Position numbers and translations under genes: made by a program. A stretch of 64,000 nucleotides of DNA from Peptococcaceae bacterium UBA5752 (lineage in GTDB: Bacteria > Bacillota > Dehalobacteriia > UBA4068), in the NCBI GenBank assembly GCA_002419055.1, contig DIFI01000013.1:1-64000 (forward strand). Reading direction: 5' to 3'. How positions within the stretch are numbered: the stretch's first letter is position 1; each line of letters opens with the position of its first letter. Shown piece after piece: positions 48,911 through 58,734 of the stretch. Under the pieces are notes generated by a model that saw only the letters and a program-made list of their open reading frames with translations, did no database searches and was not told where the DNA came from.

Positions 48911-51900
48911 ATCCGTGATGAAAGAAGCAATAAGCAAATATCGCCATTGATTTCACTAAATGATGCAGTTTGAGCCGTTGACGACAATGGCAACAACAGA
49001 TCACCGCCTATATTTAGGTTTACAATGTCGCAAGTGGAATCAAATTGATATTTGCATCTGCCTTCACCGCTGTTTAGTCGAGGAAAAATACCACGAGCCG
49101 CCAATACCCGCTCTAATGCATAGGTTTGACCATCGCTACTAATTTCCTCGGTAAAATCACTATATTGTTCCATTTGATCGATCTTTTCACTATATTGATT
49201 GATCGGTGCACAATAAGCAGCAACCATCTCAGCCATAATAGCCAACTCGCCATTATCAAGCTCTTTATCATCAATTAATGTCAAACAATTTTTGGCATTA
49301 TGATTATCTCCACAACCAACCAAACCCCATGCTAGCCAGAGCTGTTCATTAACAGATAAAGTATCATCATCTTTATAATATAGCTGCAATTCATTTAATA
49401 CTCCTTCACCAAGAGTTGATAGACCTGCTAAAGCTATTAGCTTTTGTTCGCGTGAAGATTTGCTGTTGATAATTCCTTCAAAATAATCTATTAGTGCTTG
49501 ATTAGAAATGCTATCATTGCCGATTGCAGCAACTAGTGCGCTTAATTTTAATTCCGGCTCGCCACCTGGGCTTGATGAAATTCCTCCGCTTTGAGTTTGA
49601 TAATCAAGCAAATCTTGATCAACCTTTAATGAATTTTCGAAATAACTACCTCCGTATTCCTTGAGCAATATATCGGCATGAGCTGCCGCGAATCGAGATG
49701 CGGCATCTTCAAGTAATATACCGCTGCTTAACCAGAGAGTTTGCAATGTGCGGCAGCGTTCAAAAGACGAGAGAAGAGCCAATTGCGTATCTTCATCAAT
49801 TTGCAGTTGGTTTTCATCTAAATTAATTAACGATGCTTGATTAGCTGCATCTTGCGACTGATCAAATACTGAAAATTCCGCTGAACTAATAAATTCCTGA
49901 TCATCTGTATTCGCAATTAGATTTATTGAGTATTTTCCTTTGGCAAGTTTTCCCAGCGGTAATTTAAAAGAACTATCACTCTCGGAAAAACCAGTCTTTT
50001 GAGAGCTATTTATCGAGTTAACCTTCAGAGTATATTCAACGCTCTTCGGATCCTCTACTCCGCTCATCATAATCGATAATGATGGCTTATCACCAATACG
50101 GTAATAATCATCAACATCAATGGTTGTAGTTAACGGTTGGTTGACCGAAATTGTATTTGTAGCTTCTCCGGCTACAATTTCCGGACCAAAACCAATGCAT
50201 TTAACGGTAATAACTTTATTACCGCCACCCTCAACAATAAAGTCGGTTTTGGCGGTTCCTTCTTTAATAGTGATCTGTTTAAATATTTGATTATTACTAT
50301 TATTGGTATTAGCAGTCTGATCTGCAGCACCGGATGTTTCTGCATTTCCATTTAATCCAATCGGTAGAGTTTCGCTATAGATAGCATCGGCAATATTAGT
50401 TGTATCACCGCTCAACTGATCACCAACACATATAATCGCATAAAGCTGCTTCGGTAGATTTTTTCCTGATGCTGAAATCTTGATATTTGCTTTATCGCCG
50501 CTTTGATAAACACTCTTATCTGTGGAAATATCGATATCCAAAAGATAGTCGCTGCTATCAACTCCTACATATTGGTATGCTGAAGAATAATACTCACCAT
50601 TACTATAAGCGACTGCTGACAAATAATATCCGGGAAGCTCATCTGCTTTAAACTTTGATGTATAAACAGGTGTATCATTAACTTTTGCGCCTTTTATGCC
50701 GTCAGCATCTGAAATAAACAAGGTGCTGCCGCTGACACCTTGCAGCGAAGCTGTAACGTTTTGATCGATACTGTAAAGGTTTTTGTCAAGCACCAACTGC
50801 GCTAAGTCGGTTTCAGCGTCATCTATATCCTCTGTTTTTAATGCAGCTCCTTGATTGCCAACGCAAAAACTGCGGCTCACAAGTTGTTTACCGCTTTGCC
50901 AAATCTGCAGTTGATAACTGCCTTCGGCCAGTGAAGGTAAAACAACAGAGCCGAAAAAGATATTGTTCTCAAGCGGAGCATACTCATGCAGTAGCTCGCT
51001 GTGATTACCATTTTCATCAATAACTATCACTGAAACGCGCTTATATTCTAATTTAGAGCCATCTTTAGGTAATAGCATACCCCAAAATTTTAAGGTATCA
51101 TCACTTTGATAACAACTGCTGTCAAGATAGAGATATCGCCAATTGTTCGCAGTCTTACTTTCAGTATCCTGCTTACTACCATTGTCAAATAAAATCAATT
51201 TGCTATTATTACCGCTGACGCAAAAGGCGGCAGGAGCATCATAATTTTGTTTAATTACGGCCAAACCATCAGCATCGGTTTTAGTCGCATTTCCACTATC
51301 ACTAACCGAGCTGACAGTGAGTCCTTCCGCCGGTTTTCCGGCTACATCATGAGCCCAAACAAGCATACTTGAATCGTCCGTCTGCCAATAAGTAGAGATA
51401 TTGCTTACTTGAAAATAAATGTAACGATTTTCTCCCCTTCTTTGCGCTTTCAATAAATACCATCCAGCCGGCAGTGCCTGCGTTAGAGTAAAAACGTCTT
51501 CATTTACAGAAACGGATTCACTTAGAACGGATTGCAAACCATCAATAGCTGCTTTTGTACAATGCTGTCCGCCAAAACTCCAATAAGGAGTATTCTTGGC
51601 ATTATTAATTAACGCTTCCGCATATTCGGTAGCGTTTACATATGAGTATATTGTTAAATCCAGCTTTCCCAAAAATTGCTTATCGGAAGAAAAACTAAAA
51701 TCGGGCAGTTGACCGATGCTAAAAGGTTGACTGCCCGAGGCAATATTCCAATCTGAAACAAGTGCGGTGCCGTCAATATTAGCAGTTTCGAAGGCAAATT
51801 GATAACTTTTTGACAGAGTCAAACTGCTGCCAACAGTCGGAGCGCCCTTCTTAAGTTTTACAGTATAAACTTGCCCTGGAACCAATTGTTGAGCAGGTTG

Positions 51901-52455
51901 AAAACTCAAACAACGCCCATTTTGTATAAAACTACCCGTTACCGAAGGAGTAACAGAATAATAATTATTCAATTGCTCGATATCAAGTGTAATACCATAA
52001 TTTAAATAGACATCAATCGAACTATTAACAGAAATACCAGTCAATTTGTCCGATGGTTTACTGCTGCTAACCACCAAATCACCCTTGGTTTGGATAGCCC
52101 ATTCAACACTTGAATCGTCGGTAGTCAGTGTAAACCGATATACTGTATCTTCATCCAAAGGCTCTACCGGAACAATCAATACCTGATTGGAACTAGAACC
52201 TTGATGAATTCCCAGCTCAATTTCAGGGCTGACTGTCAGATATTTACGAACTTTGGCTGCACTGACTTTCTCATCAAAGTTAATCTGAAAGGATGAAGTT
52301 GTATCAACACCGCCATCATCGGCAATAGTGGCACTTAACTCGGCATTGTTCGCAACCGAAAAAGAAATGGCTTGCTGATTGCTTAGCAGTACAATCAGTA
52401 TGATAACCACACAAAAGATAATGATTCCGGTAAGCCAGTAGCTAAATTTTCGCAT
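48904..52455 (-). CDS. Alpha-2-macroglobulin-like membrane-anchored protein lacking the thioester
   Basis: 1183 residues. One N-terminal membrane segment (about 6-26) anchors it with the rest outside. A Big_5-like Ig domain (about 40-105) and a second similar one (110-225) are followed by macroglobulin-type domains (RYLYLDSSCYQSDDTLKFWGML near 445, a match to the MG2 start; LVLDKNLYSIDQNVTASL; STDKSVYQSGDKANIKIS) and a helical toroid-like region (about 900-1130) with SGGISSSPGGEPELKLSALV. The CxEQ thioester motif is absent. No pbpC is adjacent. The family traps proteases in other bacteria; here the role may be structural. Start ATG at 52455 with AGGTGA upstream; a GTG three codons earlier overlaps that site. 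Confidence 0.75.
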   Translation of the reverse strand: MRKFSYWLTGIIIFCVVIILIVLLSNQQAISFSVANNAELSATIADDGGVDTTSSFQINFDEKVSAAKVRKYLTVSPEIELGIHQGSSSNQVLIVPVEPLDEDTVYRFTLTTDDSSVEWAIQTKGDLVVSSSKPSDKLTGISVNSSIDVYLNYGITLDIEQLNNYYSVTPSVTGSFIQNGRCLSFQPAQQLVPGQVYTVKLKKGAPTVGSSLTLSKSYQFAFETANIDGTALVSDWNIASGSQPFSIGQLPDFSFSSDKQFLGKLDLTIYSYVNATEYAEALINNAKNTPYWSFGGQHCTKAAIDGLQSVLSESVSVNEDVFTLTQALPAGWYLLKAQRRGENRYIYFQVSNISTYWQTDDSSMLVWAHDVAGKPAEGLTVSSVSDSGNATKTDADGLAVIKQNYDAPAAFCVSGNNSKLILFDNGSKQDTESKTANNWRYLYLDSSCYQSDDTLKFWGMLLPKDGSKLEYKRVSVIVIDENGNHSELLHEYAPLENNIFFGSVVLPSLAEGSYQLQIWQSGKQLVSRSFCVGNQGAALKTEDIDDAETDLAQLVLDKNLYSIDQNVTASLQGVSGSTLFISDADGIKGAKVNDTPVYTSKFKADELPGYYLSAVAYSNGEYYSSAYQYVGVDSSDYLLDIDISTDKSVYQSGDKANIKISASGKNLPKQLYAIICVGDQLSGDTTNIADAIYSETLPIGLNGNAETSGAADQTANTNNSNNQIFKQITIKEGTAKTDFIVEGGGNKVITVKCIGFGPEIVAGEATNTISVNQPLTTTIDVDDYYRIGDKPSLSIMMSGVEDPKSVEYTLKVNSINSSQKTGFSESDSSFKLPLGKLAKGKYSINLIANTDDQEFISSAEFSVFDQSQDAANQASLINLDENQLQIDEDTQLALLSSFERCRTLQTLWLSSGILLEDAASRFAAAHADILLKEYGGSYFENSLKVDQDLLDYQTQSGGISSSPGGEPELKLSALVAAIGNDSISNQALIDYFEGIINSKSSREQKLIALAGLSTLGEGVLNELQLYYKDDDTLSVNEQLWLAWGLVGCGDNHNAKNCLTLIDDKELDNGELAIMAEMVAAYCAPINQYSEKIDQMEQYSDFTEEISSDGQTYALERVLAARGIFPRLNSGEGRCKYQFDSTCDIVNLNIGGDLLLPLSSTAQTASFSEINGDICLLLLSSRIY

Positions 52456-52537
52456 CTTTCTCACCTAAGTTACAAATTGGATGTATTTTTATGCTTTTAT
52501 GAAGTATCGTCCAATTTAAATTCACTTTAATTTTATT

Positions 52538-54088
52538 TTATTCCCACTCAATGCTGGCAGGAGGCTTGCTGGTAATATCATATACAACTCTGTTAACATT
52601 ACGAACTTCGTTGACAATCCTGCGGGAAATTTTATCAAGAATATCATAAGGCAACCGCAACCAATCAGCTGTCATAAAATCATCAGTTGATACGGCGCGT
52701 ACAGCTATCGTATAATCATAGCTTCTTTCATCACCCATGACGCCAACGCTTCGCAAGCCGGTAAGAACAGTAAAATATTGGCTGGCACTGCGGCCTAAGC
52801 CACTATTTGCTATTTCTTGGCGCAATACATAATCAGATTCTCGAACTATCCTCAGTTTCTCCTCGGTAATATCGCCAATGATGCGAATTGCTAAACCGGG
52901 GCCGGGGAACGGCGGACGCCAAACCATTTCTTCGGGTAATCCCAACTCCGTACCAAGCTCGCGTACCTCATCCTTAAACAGCAATCGTAAAGGTTCAATT
53001 ACTCCACAAAATGGTAAATCTTTGGGTAAGCCTCCGACATTATGATGACTTTTTATGACCATGCCTGTGGCACTACCGCTTTCAACCACGTCCGGATAAA
53101 TTGTCCCTTGTGCCAAAAAATCAAGTTGGCCTACACTTAGCGCAGTATCGCGAAATACCTCTATAAATTCACTGCCAATTATCTTGCGCTTTGTTTCAGG
53201 ATCGCTGACATCGCGCAGCTTGTCCATAAAGCGTTTAGATGCATCAATTACGATCAGGTTTTCTCGCAGGCGCGGACGAAAGACTGACTCTACCTCTTCA
53301 CGCTCGTATTGGCGCAATAGTCCATGATCAACAAACACTGCCGTTAATTGCTCACCAATTGCCTTGTGAAGTAAGGCAGCAACAACTGAACTGTCTACGC
53401 CGCCTGATAAACCTAATAAAACTCTTTTGTCGCCAACCTCTTGCTTAATTGATTCAATCGCAGTCTGAGCAAACGAAGACATCAGCCAATCGCCGTTACA
53501 ACCACAGATTTTAAATATAAAATTATGAATAATCTGATGCCCCTGAGGCGTATGAGTAACCTCAGGATGAAATTGAACTCCAAAAAGACGGCGCTCTTGG
53601 TTTTCAAAAGCGGCTGTATTGCAATGGGGAGTAGCAGCGCAGGCTCTAAAGCCGGATGGCATTTGATCTACCTGTAACGTATGACTCATCCAAGCCGTTG
53701 TTTGCTTATCAATATTTTCAAACAATAAACCTTGTCCTACTGACAAAACAGCTTTGCCATATTCTCGCTGATCAGGCACTACAACTTTACCACCAAGCAT
53801 CACGGTAATTAACTGCATGCCATAACAAATTCCCATCACCGGCACGCCTAGGTCTAGCACACTTTCGTCACAACGGGGCGAATTCAGATCAAGAACAGAA
53901 GCCGGTCCACCAGAAAATATAATACCGCAAGGTTTTTTTGCTGCAATCACTGCAGCAGACGTATTATAAGGTAAAATTTCGCAATAAACGTGGGCAGCTC
54001 GAATACGTCGAGCAATCAATTGACTGTATTGTGCGCCAAAATCAAGCAATATAATTATATCTCTATTTATAGGGACCGAAGATTTCAT
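52538..54088 (-). CDS. guaA: GMP synthase (glutamine-hydrolysing)
   Basis: 516 residues. The class I glutamine amidotransferase domain (1-200) has Cys88 in GICYGMQ and the His-Glu pair in VQFHPEV. The ATP-PPase domain has SGGVDSS (about 231-237) and the C-terminal dimer domain ends in the usual KPPASIEWE. It converts XMP to GMP using glutamine. AAGGAG before the ATG. No purine riboswitch is visible in the short upstream region. Confidence 0.97.
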   Translation of the reverse strand: MKSSVPINRDIIILLDFGAQYSQLIARRIRAAHVYCEILPYNTSAAVIAAKKPCGIIFSGGPASVLDLNSPRCDESVLDLGVPVMGICYGMQLITVMLGGKVVVPDQREYGKAVLSVGQGLLFENIDKQTTAWMSHTLQVDQMPSGFRACAATPHCNTAAFENQERRLFGVQFHPEVTHTPQGHQIIHNFIFKICGCNGDWLMSSFAQTAIESIKQEVGDKRVLLGLSGGVDSSVVAALLHKAIGEQLTAVFVDHGLLRQYEREEVESVFRPRLRENLIVIDASKRFMDKLRDVSDPETKRKIIGSEFIEVFRDTALSVGQLDFLAQGTIYPDVVESGSATGMVIKSHHNVGGLPKDLPFCGVIEPLRLLFKDEVRELGTELGLPEEMVWRPPFPGPGLAIRIIGDITEEKLRIVRESDYVLRQEIANSGLGRSASQYFTVLTGLRSVGVMGDERSYDYTIAVRAVSTDDFMTADWLRLPYDILDKISRRIVNEVRNVNRVVYDITSKPPASIEWE

Positions 54089-54189
54089 AAAATACTCCTT
54101 TATAGAGTAAAATTTGTCTTTTTATTATATACTTTTTATATTATTTCCGCAACATAATGTTTCTGATTAAGAATAGCAAACAAATAATT

Positions 54190-55668
54190 TTAGCGCTTTC
54201 GCCAAAGCGGTGCATTATATATATGACACCTATCAGGCCGGAATTGTTCATTACCAGACTGCCAATCTTCAAGCAGGCGTATAGCTACTCCGCTTAACGG
54301 CACCAAAGCAATGATATTTATCCAGCTCATCAAGCCGCTGCCGATATCACCAATCAACCAAACCGCCGTAGCGGAATTAATAGAGGCAAACACCACAGTT
54401 AAACATATAATCAATCGCAACAATCTTGTCGTATTTTGGCGCTGATAACGACTTTTGCATATGAAGGCTAAATTAGTTTCTGCCTGGTAATAGTAGGCGA
54501 CCAAGCTTGTAAAAGCAAAAAAAGCAATGCAAATTGCTACTATCATCGCTCCGCCTTTGGCAATAAGACTATTAACGGCGGCTTGAACAAACTCTGCACC
54601 TCCTATATCCACGATTTGCGCATATTTATTCATAATACTTCCACTTCCGATATAGAGATAACAAGCGCCATCACTAATTGCAGTAGAACCGTTAGCGCCA
54701 AGGTTGCCGATCACGTTGTAGCAATTGGTTAATAATATCATCAATCCAGTTAGCGTACAAAAAAATATCGTATCAACATAGACTGATAATGCCTGAACCA
54801 ACCCCTGTTTTGCAGGGTGTGAAACCTCTGCAGCAGCTGCCGCATGAGCAGCGGTTCCCAGGCCTACTTCGTTGGCAAAGATGCCCCGTCTGACGCCATA
54901 GCGCAGAGCCATGCCGGCAATCGCACCCATCAAAGGGTCTATGGCAAAAGCTGAGCTGAAAATTAGTCTCATCACTTCTGCCAACTTATCAAAATTGACA
55001 ATTATAATTGCCATAGCTATAAGTAAATAGAAGCCTCCCATAATCGGAACAACCAATTCCATCGATGAAGCTATACGTTTTAATCCTCCAAAGATTACCA
55101 AAGCAAGTAATATCGCAACAATCACGCCACTGACAATTGCAGGGACAGCGGCGGCATTTTCAAAAGCAGTAGCAATTGCGTTAGCTTGCACTGCAGGCAG
55201 CAATATGCCACAGGATGCTACTGCCACAAAAGCAAATAGCAAGGCGAATCTCCGGCTGCCCAATCCGTATTCGATATAATAAGCTGGACCGCCGCGGTAT
55301 TCTCCATCTATTTGCTTTTTCCACAATTGAGCCAACGCAGCTTCCGCATAAGCGGTAGCTGCGCCAAAAAATGCAATTACCCACATCCAAAAGATACTGC
55401 CTGGACCACCATAAAAGATAGCGAGCGCCGTTCCGGAAATATTGCCGGTGCCCACTCTACCACCTAAGGCCGTACAAAATGATTGGAAGGCAGATATTCC
55501 TTGTAAAGAATTGCGGCGGTCGAAAGATAAAGTAATCATTGCCGGTATCAACCGCACCTGACAAAAACGACTGCGAATAGAGTACAAAATTCCGATCGCA
55601 AAACATATTGCTATCAAGACATCAGACCATACAATGTTTATTATTACATTAAGCAGTTCGGTCAGCAA
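54190..55668 (-). CDS. AGCS-family sodium:alanine (amino acid) symporter
   Basis: 492 residues with about eleven membrane helices. GISAFQSFCTALGGRVGTGNISGTALAI is the family signature holding the sodium and substrate sites, and GYRGGPAYYIEYGL-like text and NEVGLGTAAHAAAAAEVSHPAKQG follow. Members import alanine or glycine with Na+. The start is TTG, with GGAGGGGG upstream. About 100 bases upstream of guaA with no clear terminator between, so some read-through is possible. Confidence 0.93.
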   Translation of the reverse strand: MLTELLNVIINIVWSDVLIAICFAIGILYSIRSRFCQVRLIPAMITLSFDRRNSLQGISAFQSFCTALGGRVGTGNISGTALAIFYGGPGSIFWMWVIAFFGAATAYAEAALAQLWKKQIDGEYRGGPAYYIEYGLGSRRFALLFAFVAVASCGILLPAVQANAIATAFENAAAVPAIVSGVIVAILLALVIFGGLKRIASSMELVVPIMGGFYLLIAMAIIIVNFDKLAEVMRLIFSSAFAIDPLMGAIAGMALRYGVRRGIFANEVGLGTAAHAAAAAEVSHPAKQGLVQALSVYVDTIFFCTLTGLMILLTNCYNVIGNLGANGSTAISDGACYLYIGSGSIMNKYAQIVDIGGAEFVQAAVNSLIAKGGAMIVAICIAFFAFTSLVAYYYQAETNLAFICKSRYQRQNTTRLLRLIICLTVVFASINSATAVWLIGDIGSGLMSWINIIALVPLSGVAIRLLEDWQSGNEQFRPDRCHIYNAPLWRKR

Positions 55669-55736
55669 TCAGATTCCCCCTCCGCTTATGTGTATGGGAT
55701 AAGGCACAGAATAATGCTCTAAAGATGATGTACAAA

Positions 55737-55766
55737 ACAACAAGCCGCCATTGGCGGCCTGTTGTA
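55737..55766 (-). terminator. Terminator of the MacA-MacB-TolC-like operon
   Basis: On the minus strand ACAAC-GGCCGCC-AAT-GGCGGC-TTGTTGT with one bulge, followed by TTTTGT; 21 bases after the TolC-like stop. Confidence 0.8.
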
Positions 55767-55787
55767 CTGATTATTAATATTTAATCT

Positions 55788-56816
55788 CTATAATAGCCCT
55801 GATATCATTGCTTTATAGGACTCAATCTCCCAAAACAATGCTGCTTCTTCATTTTCTGCGTCAGCCTTTGCCGATGCATAACTATTTTTTGCTGTTGCCA
55901 ATGCTAATTTGGAAATAAGTCCAGCAGTATAGCGCTGTTCGCTAAAGTTCAGCGTTTGTCCGGCCTGCGTCAGCTTTTGCTGCGTCAACTCTGTTTTTGC
56001 TGATTGTTCTCCCAGAGCCGCATAGTTCCTTAAACATGTCGCTTTTGCATCACGTTCAGCTTGTTCTATACTAAGAAGATTAATTTTTCTGCTTGATGGC
56101 GAATATGTGGCTTCTACCAGTATTGTTTTTAAAGTATAACTGTTCACCATTGCTAATGTCATGTCTGTATCTTGGTTTATAACTGCTAAATAGTCTCGAT
56201 CTGCCGCAGGCACATCGCCTATTTCAAGCGTAGACTGAGGGTCAAGATCCAACAATATTTTCAACTGCGTCGATAATACCGACATTTGATTTTCTATCGA
56301 CAGATATTGGCTTTCAGCTGAAGCAAGCTGGATTTTAGCATTATCAACATCTACTTTGGTGCCTAACCCGTACTTATAATTTACTTCGGCAATCACTACC
56401 GATGTTTTCAGCAATTCAATGCCTTCCGCGGCAACCGGTAGATTATATCTTAATTGATTATAAGAAACGAAGTAATTTTGAGCGGTATTAATCAATAAAT
56501 CCTCGGTTTTCTGCACTGCAATTTTTGTTGTGCCTAATTGAGAATATAGACTATTTAAATCTATACTATCCGACACATATTCGACATTATCCAATGAATC
56601 TTCCACTTTTTCTATACTGTCTTGAAGCTTATCCAATGACAATTGCGCGGATTGTATCTGTATGTTCTGATCTTTAACAATACCGGCTATTTCACTGTAG
56701 TCCAGCTGATCGACTTCTTGGGTAGTTGCCGTCGCGGTTGACGCTCCTGCCGATGTTGCCAATAATAACAGTATTATTATAGCTGCGGTTATTACCAGTA
56801 AATTTTTTTTCTTCAT
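55788..56816 (-). CDS. TolC/OEP-family protein
   Basis: 342 residues with a signal peptide (1-26, cleavage near AGAS). The rest is almost all alpha-helical with long heptad stretches (SLDKLQDSIEKVEDSLDNV, AESQYLSIENQMSVLSTQLK, SEQRYTAGLISKLALATAKNSY), including the YxxGLxSxL-like repeat signature of OEP proteins. In diderms such proteins form the outer-membrane duct; in monoderm Clostridia similar proteins act with MacAB-like exporters in an unknown way. The ATG at 56816 has GGGAGGG 10 bases upstream. Last gene of the adaptor-ATPase-permease operon. Confidence 0.8.
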   Translation of the reverse strand: MKKKNLLVITAAIIILLLLATSAGASTATATTQEVDQLDYSEIAGIVKDQNIQIQSAQLSLDKLQDSIEKVEDSLDNVEYVSDSIDLNSLYSQLGTTKIAVQKTEDLLINTAQNYFVSYNQLRYNLPVAAEGIELLKTSVVIAEVNYKYGLGTKVDVDNAKIQLASAESQYLSIENQMSVLSTQLKILLDLDPQSTLEIGDVPAADRDYLAVINQDTDMTLAMVNSYTLKTILVEATYSPSSRKINLLSIEQAERDAKATCLRNYAALGEQSAKTELTQQKLTQAGQTLNFSEQRYTAGLISKLALATAKNSYASAKADAENEEAALFWEIESYKAMISGLL

Positions 56817-56845
56817 GGTATTAAAACCCTCCCAAACAAACATAT

Positions 56846-58027
56846 CTATATTCTCCGCAATGCATCAATCGGGTTAAGTAAACTGGCTTTACGCGCCGGC
56901 GTATAACCGAAAACGATACCTGCCAAAGCCGACGAACCAACGCCTAGTATGATTGCTGTTGACGAGAGCGCAAACGGCACACCGATCGCCAAGCAACCCA
57001 ATATCGAGAGCAATGTACCTAATATCAGTCCGATTAAGCCCCCTAAAAGTGAGAGCACAACCGACTCGGCAAGGAATTGAATCTGGATCATTATCGGCGT
57101 TGCACCCAGTGCTTTACGTAGACCAATCTCCATTGTCCTCTCCGATACCGACACCAACATCATATTCATTATACCGATACCGCCGACGAGGATTGAAATT
57201 GAAGCAATGCCTATCAGCAAATATTCCATCATTTTCTGCATGCTTTTTATCATATCTATCAGCGTATCAAGCTGAATTATTGAATAACTATCATCTTTAT
57301 CATTGAATGCTTCATTCAATTTTTGCTCTATCTCATCGCCGATTTTTTCTGTATTACCATTTGTATCTATGTATAAATCCAATGCAGGAATATTACTTGA
57401 GCCGCTGATTATCATTACATTGGTATACGGAACCATAATACTTTCATCGCTGCTGGAATACATATACGAAAACGAATTCTTATCAAGCTCAATGACGCCA
57501 ATAATCACATAACTTGCGCCATTGATCATTATTGTTTTACCGATTACCATTTCTCCGGGAAACCATTCTTTGGCCAACGACAGCTGAATTACACATACTC
57601 TGTTTCTGTTTTCGGTGTCATAAGCCGTAATACCTCTGCCCATCACAATTGTCCCGTTACCATGTTTATAATACTCTTCGTTTTTGCCGTCAATAGCAAC
57701 ATCTTCACTGATTGTGCCGTTATGCCACACATCAATTGTTGTTGAAATCGTCGGCGAAAAGCCCAATACTCCGTTGACTGACAATAACGATTCAATGTCA
57801 GTATTGGTCAGACCGCTTTTAAGCGGCGTACCGTATGCCTGTATCATCACCGTTCCGCTGCCTAAACTGTCCATTTTGGCTTGGATCTCATCAATTGCTC
57901 CCTGAACAATGGTGATTAAGGTTATAATCGAAGTTACTCCAATCAATATCCCCAAAATAGTTAAAAAGGAGCGAATTTTATTCTGCGTAATATTATGCCA
58001 GGACATCCTAAATATTTCTTTAAGCAT
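56846..58027 (-). CDS. MacB/FtsX-type ABC transporter permease
   Basis: 393 residues with the MacB topology: one helix (about 20-42, IRSFLTILGILIGVTSII), a large extracytoplasmic domain (about 50-265), then three helices ending in YTPARKASLLNPIDALR. The family works by mechanotransmission, pushing substrates from the outer leaflet or periplasm. Its start overlaps the ATPase gene by 8 bases. Confidence 0.92.
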   Translation of the reverse strand: MLKEIFRMSWHNITQNKIRSFLTILGILIGVTSIITLITIVQGAIDEIQAKMDSLGSGTVMIQAYGTPLKSGLTNTDIESLLSVNGVLGFSPTISTTIDVWHNGTISEDVAIDGKNEEYYKHGNGTIVMGRGITAYDTENRNRVCVIQLSLAKEWFPGEMVIGKTIMINGASYVIIGVIELDKNSFSYMYSSSDESIMVPYTNVMIISGSSNIPALDLYIDTNGNTEKIGDEIEQKLNEAFNDKDDSYSIIQLDTLIDMIKSMQKMMEYLLIGIASISILVGGIGIMNMMLVSVSERTMEIGLRKALGATPIMIQIQFLAESVVLSLLGGLIGLILGTLLSILGCLAIGVPFALSSTAIILGVGSSALAGIVFGYTPARKASLLNPIDALRRI

Positions 58028-58712
58028 TTACAGCCTCCTCTTCAAAGAGACAGCCGTCAAGCAATTTTACTATACGTTGAGCTGCCGAGGCTATGCCTGC
58101 ATCATGGGTAATCATAATAATCGTGCGTCCTTCACGATGCAATTCTTTAAATAACTCTAAGACTGACCTTCCCGTTGATTGATCAAGAGCTCCGGTGGGT
58201 TCATCGGCCAGTAAAATACTAGGCTGTGTTATAACGGCGCGTGCTATTGCTACTCTTTGCTGCTGTCCGCCCGAAAGCTGATTAGGAAAATAATCAATAC
58301 GATGACTCAAACCAACGCGTTCTATGATCTCCAAAGCTTTTTTACGGCGATTTTGCGAGGAGATATGCGCATAAATCAAGGGCAATTCAACATTCTCCAA
58401 TACTGATAACCGGTTTAATAGTTGGAATGACTGAAAGACAAAACCAATTTCCTTATTGCGGATTCGCGCCAATTGGGTTTGATCCATATCCTCGATCAAT
58501 TGCCCGGCCAATCTATATTCGCCGCTGGTAGCAACGTCAAGACAACCAATAATATTCATCAGTGTTGATTTTCCGCTGCCGGAAGGGCCAAGCACCGAAA
58601 CAAATTGGTTTTCTTCTACCGTAAAATCAATATGGTTAAGAATGATTTGTTCTTCGTCGCCCACTTGATAGCTTTTGACAATATCACGCATATCTAATAG
58701 TTTGCGTGCCAT
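58020..58712 (-). CDS. MacB/LolD-type ABC transporter ATP-binding protein
   Basis: 230 residues: Walker A GPSGSGKST, Q loop FVFQSFQLLNRL, signature LSGGQQQRVAIARA, Walker B ILLADEPTGALD, H loop MITHD. It powers the permease encoded next. Located 22 bases after the adaptor gene, with AAGGAG-like GGAGAT before the ATG. Confidence 0.95.
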   Translation of the reverse strand: MARKLLDMRDIVKSYQVGDEEQIILNHIDFTVEENQFVSVLGPSGSGKSTLMNIIGCLDVATSGEYRLAGQLIEDMDQTQLARIRNKEIGFVFQSFQLLNRLSVLENVELPLIYAHISSQNRRKKALEIIERVGLSHRIDYFPNQLSGGQQQRVAIARAVITQPSILLADEPTGALDQSTGRSVLELFKELHREGRTIIMITHDAGIASAAQRIVKLLDGCLFEEEAVNA

Positions 58713-58734
58713 ATAATAATCTCCTTATTTCCGA

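Noticed and set aside
54089..54189. Purine riboswitch before guaA
   Set aside because: The region is about 100 bases, AT-rich, and lacks the conserved purine-aptamer loops.
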